Shown: positions 1-7,947 of the stretch, one piece after another
How positions within the stretch are numbered: the first letter of the stretch is position 1
Layout: each line of letters starts with the position of its first letter
Origin: Amycolatopsis roodepoortensis
GTDB taxonomy: Bacteria > Actinomycetota > Actinomycetes > Mycobacteriales > Pseudonocardiaceae
Direction of reading: 5' to 3'
Assembly (NCBI RefSeq): GCF_014873915.1
Contig: NZ_JADBEJ010000008.1
Location: 496,001-560,000 of the forward strand
Length of the DNA: 64,000 nucleotides
Position numbers and translations under genes: made by a program
Notes under the pieces: model-generated
What the model was told of the DNA's origin: nothing
The model's input: only the letters and a program-made list of their open reading frames with translations
Database searches by the model: none

Positions 1-321
1 CCGATCATCGACGGCCGCGGCGACCAGTCGATGGACTTCGTGCACGTCACGGACCTGGCCCGCGCCGTCGTCGCGGCGCTGGAGTCGGAGAAGGCGAACC
101 TGCCGATCAACATCGGCACCGGGATCGACACCTCCATCGCGACGCTGGCGAAGATCCTCATCGACGCCGTCGGCGTCAACGTCGAGCCGCTGTTCAACGA
201 GCGCGACGTGCTGGTCTCGCGCCGCGCCGCCGACATCACCCGTGCCCGCGAGGTCCTCGGCTGGGAGCCGAAGATCTCCGTGGAAGAGGGCATGTACGAA
301 CTGGTGAAGGCCTCGGAGTGA
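1..321 (+). CDS. NAD-dependent epimerase/dehydratase, C-terminal part (5' end outside window)
   Basis: The reading frame is open from the first base and ends at TGA 319-321, so only about the last 106 residues are here. The visible part has the pattern of the C-terminal half of extended short-chain sugar-nucleotide epimerases: a DFVHVTDLARA segment, a GTGIDTSI loop (the NIGTG motif after the active site) and a final R-A-x-E-x-L-G-W-E-P segment typical of UDP-glucose 4-epimerase relatives. The Rossmann GxxGxxG and YxxxK motifs lie upstream and cannot be checked. A glycosyltransferase starts 27 nt downstream, so it probably supplies a nucleotide sugar to the same surface-glycan pathway. The substrate cannot be told from this fragment. 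Confidence 0.85.
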   Translation, partial: PIIDGRGDQSMDFVHVTDLARAVVAALESEKANLPINIGTGIDTSIATLAKILIDAVGVNVEPLFNERDVLVSRRAADITRAREVLGWEPKISVEEGMYELVKASE

Positions 322-347
322 GTGCCGGGCCGGGGGAGAGCCGCCCC

Positions 348-1544
348 ATGCGTATCGCGGTCGTGAACAACTTCTTCCCGCCGCGGGTGGGTGGAAGCGC
401 GCACATGGCGGCGTCCCTGGCTGAGCAGTACGCGGCGCGCGGGCACGAGGTGCTCGCGATCACCGCCGCGTACGCCGACGCCCCGGCCGACGAGACGAAG
501 GACGGCTACCGCGTCGTCCGCCTGCCCGCGGTGAAGATGCCGCAGCTGGGCCTGTCGATCGACTTCGACATGAGCTTCGCCTCGCTGCGGCCGGGGAACT
601 GGCGGCGGCTGTGGAAACTGCTGGACGAGTTCAAGCCGGACGCCGTCCACCTGCACGGGCAGTTCTTCGACCTGTCGTGGCTGGCCGGGCTGTACGCGCG
701 GCGGCACAAGCTGCCGATGCTGCTGACCATCCACACGCTGCTGATCAGCGACAACAAGCTGTACGGCGGGGTCTTCCGGTTCCTGGACAAGGTGCTGGTG
801 AACCCGATCCTGCGCTACCTCAAGCCGCGCTACGTCATCCTCGACAAACTCGGGGTCGACTACTGCGTCGAGCGCTACGGCACGAGCGACGCGAACTCGG
901 ACTACTTCCCGATCGCCGTCGACACGGGGAACTTCGAGAAGCCGCTGACCCTCGACGTCCGGGCGGAGCACGGACTCGGCGACGGTCCGGTGATCGTCTC
1001 GCTCGGCCACGTGATCCCCCTGCGCAACCGGCTCCCGCTGGTCGAGGCGCTGCCGTCCATTTTGGACAAGCACCCCGGGGTGAAGGTGGTCGTCGTCGGC
1101 CGCGTCTACCACGACGTCTTCCTGAAGCGGGCGGAAGAATTGGGCGTCGCGGACGCCATCATCGTGACCGGCGCCGTGCCGAAGGCCGACGTCCCCGCGT
1201 ACTTCGCCGCCGCCGACATCGTCACGCACGACCTCAACGGCGGCTGTGGCACCGCGTCGCTGGAGGCGATGCTCTCGGGCACCGCGACCATCGCGTCGGT
1301 CACGGAGGACAACTACCCGGGCATCGAACTGCGCAACGGCGAGAACATCCTGCTGGTGCGGCCGGACGACAGCGAGGCGGTGGCGAACACCGTCATCGAA
1401 CTGCTCGACGACCCCGAGAAGCGGGCTTTGGTGGCACAGCGGGAAAGCGCGATGGTGCGGGCCAACTTCGGCCTCGACGTCGTCGCCGAGGAACACCTGC
1501 GTACCTTCGAGAAACTGGTGACCGAGGCCGATGTTCTTCGATGA
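348..1544 (+). CDS. Glycosyltransferase family 4 (GT-B fold)
   Basis: The protein of 398 residues begins MRIAVVNNFFPPRVGGSA, the classical N-terminal beta strand and glycine loop of GT4 enzymes. The C-terminal half has VIVSLGHVIPLRNR, VVVVGRVYHD and a late glutamate region (GTASLEAMLSGTATIAS), matching the E-x7-E nucleotide-sugar site of GT-B transferases. No membrane segment is seen, so it should act at the inner face of the membrane. ATG 348 is preferred over an in-frame GTG at 318 because GGGGGAG sits about 8-10 nt upstream and the protein then starts at the first strand. It overlaps the next gene by 14 nt, so the two are surely co-transcribed. Donor and acceptor are unknown. Confidence 0.88.
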   Translation: MRIAVVNNFFPPRVGGSAHMAASLAEQYAARGHEVLAITAAYADAPADETKDGYRVVRLPAVKMPQLGLSIDFDMSFASLRPGNWRRLWKLLDEFKPDAVHLHGQFFDLSWLAGLYARRHKLPMLLTIHTLLISDNKLYGGVFRFLDKVLVNPILRYLKPRYVILDKLGVDYCVERYGTSDANSDYFPIAVDTGNFEKPLTLDVRAEHGLGDGPVIVSLGHVIPLRNRLPLVEALPSILDKHPGVKVVVVGRVYHDVFLKRAEELGVADAIIVTGAVPKADVPAYFAAADIVTHDLNGGCGTASLEAMLSGTATIASVTEDNYPGIELRNGENILLVRPDDSEAVANTVIELLDDPEKRALVAQRESAMVRANFGLDVVAEEHLRTFEKLVTEADVLR

Positions 1545-2157
1545 CGAGCGCAGCAACCGCCTGCGCCCGCAGATCCTGACCGAACTCGTCTCGCAGTACA
1601 TGAACGACGCCGAGCGTGCGAAGTTCTACGGGCTGCCGGAGTCGACGAGGGTCCGCGAACGGGTCAAGATCATCAGCCCGGAGAACCTGAAGATCGGCGA
1701 ACACTGCTGGATCGGCGAAGGCGCCGCGCTCGACGCGAGTGGCGGGCTGGAGATCGGCGAGCACACCAGCATCGGGCTCAACACGCTGATCTTCACGCAT
1801 TCCAGCTGGCTCGCGAACATGACGCTGCAGAACCACTCCGGCAGCGACCTCATCGAGCGCAAACCCGTGAAAATCGGCAAAGGTTGCTTCATCGGCGGCC
1901 TCGTGGTGATCATGGCAGGCGTCACGATCGGCGATTTCGCCACCGTGCAGCCGAATTCCGTGGTCGCCAAGGACGTCCCGCCGCGCACACTGGTCGCGGG
2001 CAACCCCGCGCGCGTGTTCCAGAAGTACGACGACGAGTACATCCAGTCCGAAGTGGAGCGGGTGCGCGCCGAGAACGCGCGGCGGCGGGAGCTGGCGGAG
2101 GAGCGCGGGGACGCTCCGGGGGCTTGGGGCGCTCCGGCAGGCGACTTCACGGAGTAG
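1531..2157 (+). CDS. Left-handed beta-helix (hexapeptide) O-acyltransferase, WbbJ/maltose acetyltransferase type
   Basis: The protein of 208 residues carries tandem hexapeptide repeats (KIGEHCWIGEGAAL, EIGEHTSIGLNTLI, KIGKGCFIGGLVVIMAGVTI) and ends the helix with V-A-G-N-P-A-R-V-F, the standard close of sugar and antibiotic acetyltransferases. A histidine-containing loop (IFTHSSW) lies where the catalytic His usually sits. It most likely acetylates a sugar of the glycan made by the preceding GT4 enzyme, with acetyl-CoA as donor (family knowledge). The acidic, charged C-terminal 40 residues look like a flexible tail. ATG 1531 lies inside the end of the upstream gene, so translation is probably coupled. 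Confidence 0.85.
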   Translation: MFFDDERSNRLRPQILTELVSQYMNDAERAKFYGLPESTRVRERVKIISPENLKIGEHCWIGEGAALDASGGLEIGEHTSIGLNTLIFTHSSWLANMTLQNHSGSDLIERKPVKIGKGCFIGGLVVIMAGVTIGDFATVQPNSVVAKDVPPRTLVAGNPARVFQKYDDEYIQSEVERVRAENARRRELAEERGDAPGAWGAPAGDFTE

Positions 2158-2181
2158 TCCGGCGCGCGCTCCGGCGACCAC

Positions 2182-2234
2182 GTCGCGAAAGCCACTTTCG
2201 CGACGTCTGATGTCCCGAAAGTGGCTTTCGCGAC
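2182..2234. repeat. REP-like extragenic palindrome (GCGAAAG family), copy 1
   Basis: Two inverted copies of the 17-base unit GCGAAAGCCACTTTCGC, each itself a small hairpin with a CCA or TGG loop, are separated by about 10 bases. The same unit returns near 19.65, 19.74, 19.85 and 36.95 kb, always outside genes. Here it lies just behind the acyltransferase and could also end its transcript. Confidence 0.8.
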
Positions 2235-2308
2235 ACGCCGCTGCGAGTCCGCAAGAGTGCGGCCGCCCATCACTGGGCCGAGTGGTGAATTCTCACTCGA
2301 GTCCGCAC

Positions 2309-2314
2309 TACGCT
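2309..2314 (+). promoter_or_regulatory. -10 element TACGCT, probable leaderless start for the Uma2 gene
   Basis: TACGCT fits the actinobacterial TANNNT -10 consensus and ends 8 nt before ATG 2323. No Shine-Dalgarno sequence is seen between them. Confidence 0.5.
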
Positions 2315-2322
2315 CGGCACCG

Positions 2323-2859
2323 ATGACTCAGGTGACCCTCGACGAGTGGGCGGCCATGCCCCGGAATCGCGCCGAAGTGGCCGGTGGCGTCCTGGTCGCG
2401 GCGCCATTCCTGGACACCCGGCACCAACTGGCGGTCACGCGGCTCGCGTACTGGCTGGACGAGCGCCTTCCGGATCTGGTCGCCCTCGCCGGAGTCGAAC
2501 TGCTGCTCGCCGAAGAACCGTTGAGTATTCGAGTGCCGGACGTCCTCGTCACGAGCTCGACCGAGCTGAACGTCCGCAGGTCGTCGCCGGAGGACGTGCG
2601 GCTTGTCATCGAGGTGCTGTCCGAGGGCACCGTCCGCACCGACCGCGTCACCAAGTTCTCGGAATACGCCGAAGTCGGTATCGAGCACTACTGGATCGTC
2701 GACCTCGAAGAACCGGCGAGTATGACCACCTACCGCCTGATCGACGGCGAGTACGAGAACTTCGGCGAGCACACCGGCAAGGTGAGCCTCGACTTCGACG
2801 GCACTCCGCTCGAACTTGACCTCGACGCGCTGACCACCCGCCACGCGCAGCGCCCTTGA
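2323..2859 (+). CDS. Uma2 family (DUF820) putative endonuclease
   Basis: The protein of 178 residues has the Uma2/DUF820 layout: a short N-terminal T-L-D-E-W segment, then PDVLVTSSTELN, VRLVIEVLSEGT and a later Y-x-x-x-G-I-E-H-Y-W-I-V-D motif. The D...E-x-V-x-S residues match the PD-(D/E)XK nuclease core of this family. Its cellular role is not known. Such genes are common as scattered paralogs in actinomycetes and cyanobacteria, and some are thought to be mobile. Here it stands alone between extragenic palindromes. ATG 2323 is chosen because it gives the usual family length of 175-195 residues and lies 8 nt behind a TACGCT hexamer. Confidence 0.85.
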   Translation: MTQVTLDEWAAMPRNRAEVAGGVLVAAPFLDTRHQLAVTRLAYWLDERLPDLVALAGVELLLAEEPLSIRVPDVLVTSSTELNVRRSSPEDVRLVIEVLSEGTVRTDRVTKFSEYAEVGIEHYWIVDLEEPASMTTYRLIDGEYENFGEHTGKVSLDFDGTPLELDLDALTTRHAQRP

Positions 2860-2863
2860 ATGG

Positions 2864-2891
2864 CTCGTGAGTGGTAAGGACGGCTAGAACC
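2864..2891. repeat. Half copy of the GTGAGTGGTAAGGACGG extragenic palindrome
   Basis: The sequence from CTCGTGAGTGGTAAGG through GGCTAGAACC matches the left arm of the complete palindrome at 21875-21922 with one base different. The right arm is absent here, so this is a truncated member of the same family. Confidence 0.7.
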
Positions 2892-2923
2892 ACGTTCGCA
2901 CCGCAGGCGCCAGCGGTCGTGGG

Positions 2924-2982
2924 TATGTCGTGAAGGGCACCTTAGAGACGATCAACGTCTCAAAGGTGCCCTTGACGACATA
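2924..2982. terminator. Long inverted repeat, probable bidirectional terminator
   Basis: Arms of about 27 bases, starting TATGTCGT and reading through AAGGGCACCTT to AGACG, pair with two mismatches around the loop ATCAA. There is no U-tract, as is usual in actinomycetes. It separates the Uma2 gene from the copC-like gene. The next 83 bases hold only a possible TAGGCT -10 at 3029-3034 upstream of ATG 3066. Confidence 0.65.
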
Positions 2983-3065
2983 AGGGCTCGACAGCCGGAA
3001 CCAACGCCCGTCCCACGCCCGGCTACTAGGCTCGACGGGGAGTCCCCGGGTGAGAAGGGTGTCAG

Positions 3066-3638
3066 ATGAGGTTCAAACGGTTCGGCGCGTCGCTGCTGGT
3101 CACCGGGTTGGCCCTGCTGGGCGCCGCGTCCCCGGCACTGGCCCACTCGGAGCTGAAGAGCAGTGACCCGGCGAGGGGCGCTTCGCTGGCGACGCCGCCG
3201 ACGCAGATCAAGCTGACCTTCTCGGGCCCGGTCACCCTGGCCGACGACAACCCGATCCAGATCACCGGCCCCGAGAACGCGTCGTGGACGGTCGGCCGGG
3301 CGGAGGTCGCCGGATCGGTCGTCACGGCGCCGGTCAAGGCCGTCGGGCCCGCGGGGGAGTACACCCTCCGCTACAAGGTGACCTTCGAGGACACGCACGC
3401 CGCGAGCGGCTCGGTGAAGTTCAACCTCAGCGCACCCGCACCCGCGGCCTCCCCGAGCCCGTCGAGCAGCCAAGCCCCGGCTCCGGCGAGCAGCAGCGGC
3501 GCGGCGACCCCGGCACCGCAGGCCGCCGTGACCACTCCCGAGGACCTGGTGCCGACCTGGGTGTGGATCGTTCTCGCGATCGCGGCGGTCGCGGCCGGTG
3601 TCGTCGTCGCGCTCCGGTTCACTCGCCGGAAGAACTGA
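3066..3638 (+). CDS. CopC-domain copper-binding protein, membrane anchored
   Basis: The protein of 190 residues starts with a signal peptide (residues 1-26) that would be cut after A-L-A, leaving His27 as the new N-terminus. In CopC proteins this N-terminal His, together with a later D-x-H (here FEDTH near residue 110), forms the Cu(II) site, and both are present. The CopC beta-barrel spans about residues 27-120. A Pro/Ser/Ala-rich linker follows, then one membrane helix (about 165-186) and an RRKN tail, so the domain sits outside the cell on a C-terminal anchor. The RBS GAGAAGG lies 8 nt before ATG 3066. No CopD is adjacent. A sigma factor follows 62 nt later. Confidence 0.88.
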   Translation: MRFKRFGASLLVTGLALLGAASPALAHSELKSSDPARGASLATPPTQIKLTFSGPVTLADDNPIQITGPENASWTVGRAEVAGSVVTAPVKAVGPAGEYTLRYKVTFEDTHAASGSVKFNLSAPAPAASPSPSSSQAPAPASSSGAATPAPQAAVTTPEDLVPTWVWIVLAIAAVAAGVVVALRFTRRKN

Positions 3639-3656
3639 GAACGACAGCGGCCGAGG

Positions 3657-3680
3657 CAACCTTTCAGGTGGTCAACCGTC
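3657..3680 (+). promoter_or_regulatory. Candidate ECF-type promoter (CAACC - 15 nt - CGTC)
   Basis: CAACC at 3657-3661 and CGTC at 3677-3680 have the spacing expected of an ECF sigma promoter and lie just upstream of the sigma gene itself. This suggests autoregulation. The match is short and could be chance in GC-rich DNA. Confidence 0.4.
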
Positions 3681-3700
3681 GAACGGAGATGAGGACCAGG

Positions 3701-4210
3701 GTGGCTCGCGGCGATGACGAGTTCGTCGAGTTCGTGCGGAACTCGGCGACTCGTCTCCAGCATGCGGCCTACCTGCTCACCAGCGACCGTCATCAGGCCG
3801 AGGACGCCACCCAGACGGCGCTCGCCAAGACGTACGCGGCCTGGTCGCGCGTACGCCGCAAGGACGCGTACGCCTACGCGCGGCAGGTCCTGGTCAACCA
3901 CGTCATCGACGGCTGGCGGCGGCCGATCCGCGAGAACGCCACGGAGGACATCCCCGAGCAGCCGAGCGGCATGGACGTCGCCGGTGCCGTCGTCGAGCGG
4001 AAATGGCTGCTTGACGCGTTACGTTCGCTCACAGACCGGGAAAGGGCCGTCGTGGTGCTCAGGCACTTCTTCGATTTGAAGGAATCCGACGTGGCCGGCG
4101 AACTGGGTGTCTCCATCGGCACCGTGAAGAGCACCAATTCCCGCGCCCTGAGCAAGCTGCGGATCACCGCGGAGGACGGCACGGAACTGATCGGAGGGCT
4201 GGGCCGATGA
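3701..4210 (+). CDS. ECF RNA polymerase sigma factor, SigE family (Streptomyces type)
   Basis: The protein of 169 residues has a region 2 beginning DEFVEFVRNSATRLQHAAYLLT and including DRHQAEDATQTALAKTY, the sigma-70 region 2 helices. Region 4 (TDRERAVVVLRHFFDL, then SDVAGELGVSIGTVKS) carries the DNA-recognition helix-turn-helix. The length and the V-x-x-S-I-G-T-V-K-S signature fit the SigE-family group common in Streptomyces and Amycolatopsis. GTG 3701 is preferred over ATG 3689 because the GGAGATGAGG stretch then stands at RBS distance. The stop overlaps the next gene by 4 nt (ATGA), which marks the downstream membrane protein as its probable partner. Confidence 0.88.
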   Translation: MARGDDEFVEFVRNSATRLQHAAYLLTSDRHQAEDATQTALAKTYAAWSRVRRKDAYAYARQVLVNHVIDGWRRPIRENATEDIPEQPSGMDVAGAVVERKWLLDALRSLTDRERAVVVLRHFFDLKESDVAGELGVSIGTVKSTNSRALSKLRITAEDGTELIGGLGR

Positions 4211-4968
4211 CCGACCTCGAAACGCTGCGTTCGGCCTTGCGGGAACCGCCCGCCGAAGGGTTCGCCGAGCCCGACCTCGACGCGATCATGACCAAGGGCA
4301 GGCGTATCCGCCGTCGTCGCCGTCTCGCGACCGGCGGGGGCGGGATCGCGGCCGCCGTGGTGACGGTGCTGGTCATCGTCGGCGCGGTCGCGCTCAAGGA
4401 ACCGGCTCAGCGCCCGCTTCCGCCCGCCGCGAGCGCGCCTGCCGTGAGCGCGCCGGTCGCGAGCTCGCCCGTTCCGCCGCAGCCCGCCCCGGCGAGCCCG
4501 ACGATCACCGCGGCTCCGGCGGACCGGCCTTTCGGTGAGCCGATCCCGCTCGGGGTCAAGGGCGAAGGCGGCCGCGAACTCGTGCTCTACGCCTTCGCGA
4601 TCGAAGAGCCGCAGATGCCGGATGTCAGCTTCGGTCTCCAGGTCGCGTACCGAAGCCAGTCGGGTGAGTACGACGCGCTCCTGGCCAGCAACGAGTTCAA
4701 GGGATCCGATCGGTCGTTCGGCTTCCACGCGGTGGACGGCGGCGACGTGATCCGGGGGACGTTCGTACCCGTGTTCGGCTACTTCGCCGGGCCGGCGGCA
4801 CGGATCACCAGCACCGTCCGCGGGAAGCCGGTCGAGGCCAAGGCGATTCCCTGGAGCGAGGATCCCTCGGTCGTCATCTTCTGGTTCGACGGCGCCCAGG
4901 TGGAGTCGGCCGGAGTACTGACCCCCCTCGTCGCGTACGACGCGAAGGGCCAGCGCCTCACCAAATAA
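4207..4968 (+). CDS. Single-pass membrane protein, putative anti-sigma partner
   Basis: The protein of 253 residues has a short acidic cytoplasmic part (1-30), a basic stretch GRRIRRRRR, and one membrane helix at about 41-63. A Pro/Ala/Ser-rich linker and an extracytoplasmic beta-rich domain of about 150 residues follow. This layout and the ATGA overlap with the ECF sigma gene are typical of the membrane proteins paired with SigE-family sigma factors. No zinc-binding HxxxCxxC anti-sigma motif is visible, so the anti-sigma role is inferred from position. The external domain might sense a wall or envelope signal; it matches no family I can name. Confidence 0.6.
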   Translation: MTDLETLRSALREPPAEGFAEPDLDAIMTKGRRIRRRRRLATGGGGIAAAVVTVLVIVGAVALKEPAQRPLPPAASAPAVSAPVASSPVPPQPAPASPTITAAPADRPFGEPIPLGVKGEGGRELVLYAFAIEEPQMPDVSFGLQVAYRSQSGEYDALLASNEFKGSDRSFGFHAVDGGDVIRGTFVPVFGYFAGPAARITSTVRGKPVEAKAIPWSEDPSVVIFWFDGAQVESAGVLTPLVAYDAKGQRLTK

Positions 4969-4984
4969 CGCGAAATGCGAGAGA

Positions 4985-5944
4985 TCAGGCCGCGGCCTGC
5001 GTCAGCACCTGGTCGACGACGGCGTGCGACGGCAGGATCAGGTCCCGCTCGGTGCCGGCGTCGATCTTGCCTTCGAGCAGGTCGACGAAGCGGTCCAGCT
5101 GCGTCGCGAGCGGCTCGCGCGCGGTCACCAGCTCCGGGATTTCGATGACGGTCTGCTGGCGGTAGCCGAGGCCGTCCTCGGTGACCGAGTCATGCGACAC
5201 GTGCCGGTAGATGGTGACGTCGCGGCGGAGCAGGTCGATCTCGATCATGCGGTCCAGTTCGGACACCCAGAGCGAGCGGACCTTGCGCTGGCCGAGGCGC
5301 GACGCGGAAACCGTGGCGAGCCCGGATTCGAACGACAGCACCGTCTCGATGGTGTCCTCGGCGCCTTCGACCGAGCTCGGGTGGAAGTAGCCCGCGCCGG
5401 AGGCGACCCGCTGCGGGGTCGCGCCGCCGAAGAACTGGATCGCCAGGTCGACGTCGTGCACCAGCAGGTCCCACGCGACACCGGTCTTGATCCGCGGCGC
5501 GTACGGGCCGTGGCGGCGGGCCATCAGGTGGATCGGCTCGTTGACCAGCGCCCGCGCGGTCATCACGGCCGGGTTGTAGCGCTCCAGGAGCCCGCACATC
5601 AGCGGGACGTCCTTCTTCGCCGACAGCCCCACGATCTCCTGGGAGAACGCGAAGCTGTTGCACACCGGCTTCTCGACCAGCATCGGCTTGCCCTGGCCCA
5701 GGATCTCCTGCGCCAGCTCGTAATGCGCCTCGGTGGCCGAGGCGAGCACGACGGCGTCCACATCGGACAGAGAGCCGATTTCGGGCGTCCACTGGGTTTC
5801 GTACCGATCGGCGACCTTGCGGCCCGCCTCTTCGCGCGGGTCGATCACGCGGACGAGGTCCACACGCTCGTTCGCGGCGAGGACACGGGCGTGCAGCGAA
5901 CCCATGTTCCCGGTGCCGATGAGGGCGATCTTGTGGGTGCTCAT
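4985..5944 (-). CDS. Gfo/Idh/MocA family NAD(P)-dependent sugar oxidoreductase (GnnA/WbpB-like role)
   Basis: The protein of 319 residues has an N-terminal Rossmann motif (IALIGTGNMGSLHARVL), the family's conserved LVEKPV motif and DLLVHDVDLA in the second domain, where the catalytic His/Lys region lies. It overlaps the upstream aminotransferase by ATGA and is translated after it. An Idh/MocA oxidoreductase paired with a DegT aminotransferase is known from GnnA/GnnB, which make UDP-GlcNAc3N for lipid A-type acylation, and from WbpB/WbpE, which make 3-amino uronic acids. Both pairs oxidise C3 and then aminate it. The LpxA-like gene across the divergent promoter favours the GnnA/GnnB reading, but this is inference. 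Confidence 0.82.
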   Translation of the reverse strand: MSTHKIALIGTGNMGSLHARVLAANERVDLVRVIDPREEAGRKVADRYETQWTPEIGSLSDVDAVVLASATEAHYELAQEILGQGKPMLVEKPVCNSFAFSQEIVGLSAKKDVPLMCGLLERYNPAVMTARALVNEPIHLMARRHGPYAPRIKTGVAWDLLVHDVDLAIQFFGGATPQRVASGAGYFHPSSVEGAEDTIETVLSFESGLATVSASRLGQRKVRSLWVSELDRMIEIDLLRRDVTIYRHVSHDSVTEDGLGYRQQTVIEIPELVTAREPLATQLDRFVDLLEGKIDAGTERDLILPSHAVVDQVLTQAAA

Positions 5945-7047
5945 GCGCCGAGTACCTCGCGAACCGTTTCGATGATGGTGTCCAGGTCGGACTCGGAAAG
6001 GTGCGGGTGCACCGGCAGGGAAAGCGCCTGCGCGGCGACGGAAGCGGCCACCGGGAAGTCCTCGACCTTCGCGTCGGGGATCAGCGGGTTGTTCCGGTAG
6101 CAGTCGTAGTCGAAGACGATCTTCGGGTAGTAGATCCCGTTGCCGATGCCGCGTTCGGTGAGCGCGGCGGCGAGTTCGTCACGCGAGAGGAAGGCGTGCG
6201 GGCCGACCAGCACGGTGTACTGGTGCCACACGTGCTCGCGGCCCGGCAGGACCTGGGGGAGGTCGAGGCCGGGGGTGCCGGCGAGGCCTTCGGTGAGGCG
6301 CTTCGCGTTGGCCTGGCGGGCGGCGGTGAGCTGGTCCAGCTTCTCCAACTGCGGGATGCCGACGGCGGCGTGCAGGTCGGTCATCCGGTAGTTGTGCCCG
6401 GCGACCTCGTACTGGTACCGGGCGCGCATGCCCTGGTTGCGCAGCACCCGCAGGCTGTCGGCCAGCTTGTCGTCGTCCGTGGTGATTACGCCGCCCTCGG
6501 CGGTGGTCACGTTCTTGGTGGCGTACAAGGAGAAGCAGCCGATCCCGAACGAGCCCGACGGCTTGCCCTGGAACGACGCGCCGACGGCCTGCGCCGAGTC
6601 CTCGATGACCTTGAGACCGTGCTCGGCGGCCAGCGGCGCGAGCTTGCCCATGTCCGCGGTCTGCCCGTAGAGGTGCACCGGCATGAGGACCTTGGTGCGG
6701 TCGGTGATCGCGGCGGCCACGGCGTCCGGGTCGATCGCGAAGTCGTCGCGCCGGATGTCGGCGAAGCGGACGGTCGCGCCGGCTTCCAGGATCGCGTTCA
6801 GCGTCGCCACGAAGGTGAACGGCGAGGTGACGACCTCGTCGCCCGGCTTGAGGTCGAGCGCCTGGATGGCGGCGACCAGCGCGGTGGTGCCGTTGTTGAC
6901 GGCGATCGCGTGCTTCGTGCCGGAAACGCTCGCGAACGCGTCCTCGAAGCGCTTGACCATCGGTCCCTGTGCGATGGCGCCGGATCGCAGCACCTCGACG
7001 ACGAGGTCCTCCGCGTCGCGGACGTCGACCACGGTAATGGGGATCAT
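5941..7047 (-). CDS. DegT/DnrJ/EryC1/StrS sugar aminotransferase (GnnB/WbpE-like role)
   Basis: The protein of 368 residues is a PLP-dependent fold type I enzyme. VNNGTTALVAAIQAL, PFTFVATLNAI and VIEDSAQAVGA are the standard nucleotide-sugar aminotransferase motifs. The Schiff-base lysine lies in SLYATKNVTTAEGG. ATG 7047 gives the normal start MIPITVVDV; a longer in-frame extension to 7137 has no support. An AGAGAG stretch sits upstream. It forms an operon with the oxidoreductase (ATGA overlap) and should aminate the ketosugar that enzyme makes. The operon diverges from the lpxA-like operon with 158 bp between starts, so one control region may serve both. Confidence 0.87.
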   Translation of the reverse strand: MIPITVVDVRDAEDLVVEVLRSGAIAQGPMVKRFEDAFASVSGTKHAIAVNNGTTALVAAIQALDLKPGDEVVTSPFTFVATLNAILEAGATVRFADIRRDDFAIDPDAVAAAITDRTKVLMPVHLYGQTADMGKLAPLAAEHGLKVIEDSAQAVGASFQGKPSGSFGIGCFSLYATKNVTTAEGGVITTDDDKLADSLRVLRNQGMRARYQYEVAGHNYRMTDLHAAVGIPQLEKLDQLTAARQANAKRLTEGLAGTPGLDLPQVLPGREHVWHQYTVLVGPHAFLSRDELAAALTERGIGNGIYYPKIVFDYDCYRNNPLIPDAKVEDFPVAASVAAQALSLPVHPHLSESDLDTIIETVREVLGA

Positions 7048-7205
7048 CTGCAAGTCTCTCTCGACTGGGCGTTCTGGTGCGTCCGGTACAGTGAGCCGCC
7101 GGTTCTGCGTCCGGCCGCCCTCTCTGGCGCGGGCCACACGTTACCGGGACCGCCGAAGCGCCCATTACCCCAGGCTGCCTCCCAGCCACAACGAACGGAT
7201 CTCAC

Positions 7206-7937
7206 GTGGTGAACCGCATCCACCCGACAGCAGTCATCGGCGAGGGTGTCGAGCTCGGTGAAGACAACGTCATCGGACCGTTCACCGTCATCGTGGGCCC
7301 CACGCGGATCGGCGACGGCAACTGGATCGGCCCGCACGTGACCATCGGAACCCCGGGCGAGGACCGCGGCCGCGAGCACCCGGCCGCCTGGGAGGCCGCG
7401 CCGACCGGTGATCCCGATCACGACGGCCACGGCGTCGTCATCGGCAGCCGGAACCGGATCCGCGAGTACGTCAGCGTCCACCAGGGCACCTGGCGCACCA
7501 CCACCATCGGCGACGGCGGCTACTTCCTCCGCAGCTCCCACATCGCCCACGACTGCGTCGTCGAGGACGCCGTCACGGTCGCTTCGAACGTCATCACCGG
7601 CGGCCACTGCCACATCTGGTCCGGGGCGAACCTGGGCATGGGCGCGATCCTGCACCAGCGGGTCGTCATCGGCCCCGGCGCGATGGTCGGGATGAGCTCC
7701 GCGGTCCGCAAGGAGGTGGGCGCGTTCACCATCGCCGTCGGCAACCCCGCGCGGGTGACGGGCGTCAACACCGTGGGGCTGTCCCGCCGCGGCCTGGACG
7801 AGGCCGCCATCGAGGCGCTGGGACCGTGGCTGAAGGGTAAGGCCGGTCTCCCTGAGGACGGGCTGGCCGACCGGCTGCCCGGCGACCTCTCTACCTTGGT
7901 GAAGGCGTGGGACGCCCGTCCACGCGACGATCATTAG
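7206..7937 (+). CDS. LpxA-like UDP-amino-sugar acyltransferase (left-handed beta-helix)
   Basis: The protein of 243 residues is a true LpxA relative and not only a hexapeptide protein. The catalytic segment SSHIAHDC (His115) matches the AHIAHDC motif of E. coli LpxA, and the C-terminal GVNTVGLSRRGLDEAAI matches LpxA's GVN-x-x-GL-x-RRG signature. An insertion of about 25 residues (50-75, rich in D, H, G and P) interrupts the early coils. LpxA enzymes move an acyl chain from acyl-ACP to the 3-OH, or 3-NH2, of a UDP-GlcNAc-type sugar. An ACP gene follows directly. Lipid A itself is not expected here, so the product must be something else. Start GTG 7206 has no clear RBS. Confidence 0.85.
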   Translation: MVNRIHPTAVIGEGVELGEDNVIGPFTVIVGPTRIGDGNWIGPHVTIGTPGEDRGREHPAAWEAAPTGDPDHDGHGVVIGSRNRIREYVSVHQGTWRTTTIGDGGYFLRSSHIAHDCVVEDAVTVASNVITGGHCHIWSGANLGMGAILHQRVVIGPGAMVGMSSAVRKEVGAFTIAVGNPARVTGVNTVGLSRRGLDEAAIEALGPWLKGKAGLPEDGLADRLPGDLSTLVKAWDARPRDDH

Positions 7938-7947
7938 GAGTTCAACG

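Noticed and set aside
7206..7937. Lipid A biosynthesis
   Set aside because: Only an LpxA-like enzyme is seen; no lpxB, lpxC, lpxD or lpxK is near, and the rest of the window is clearly actinobacterial.
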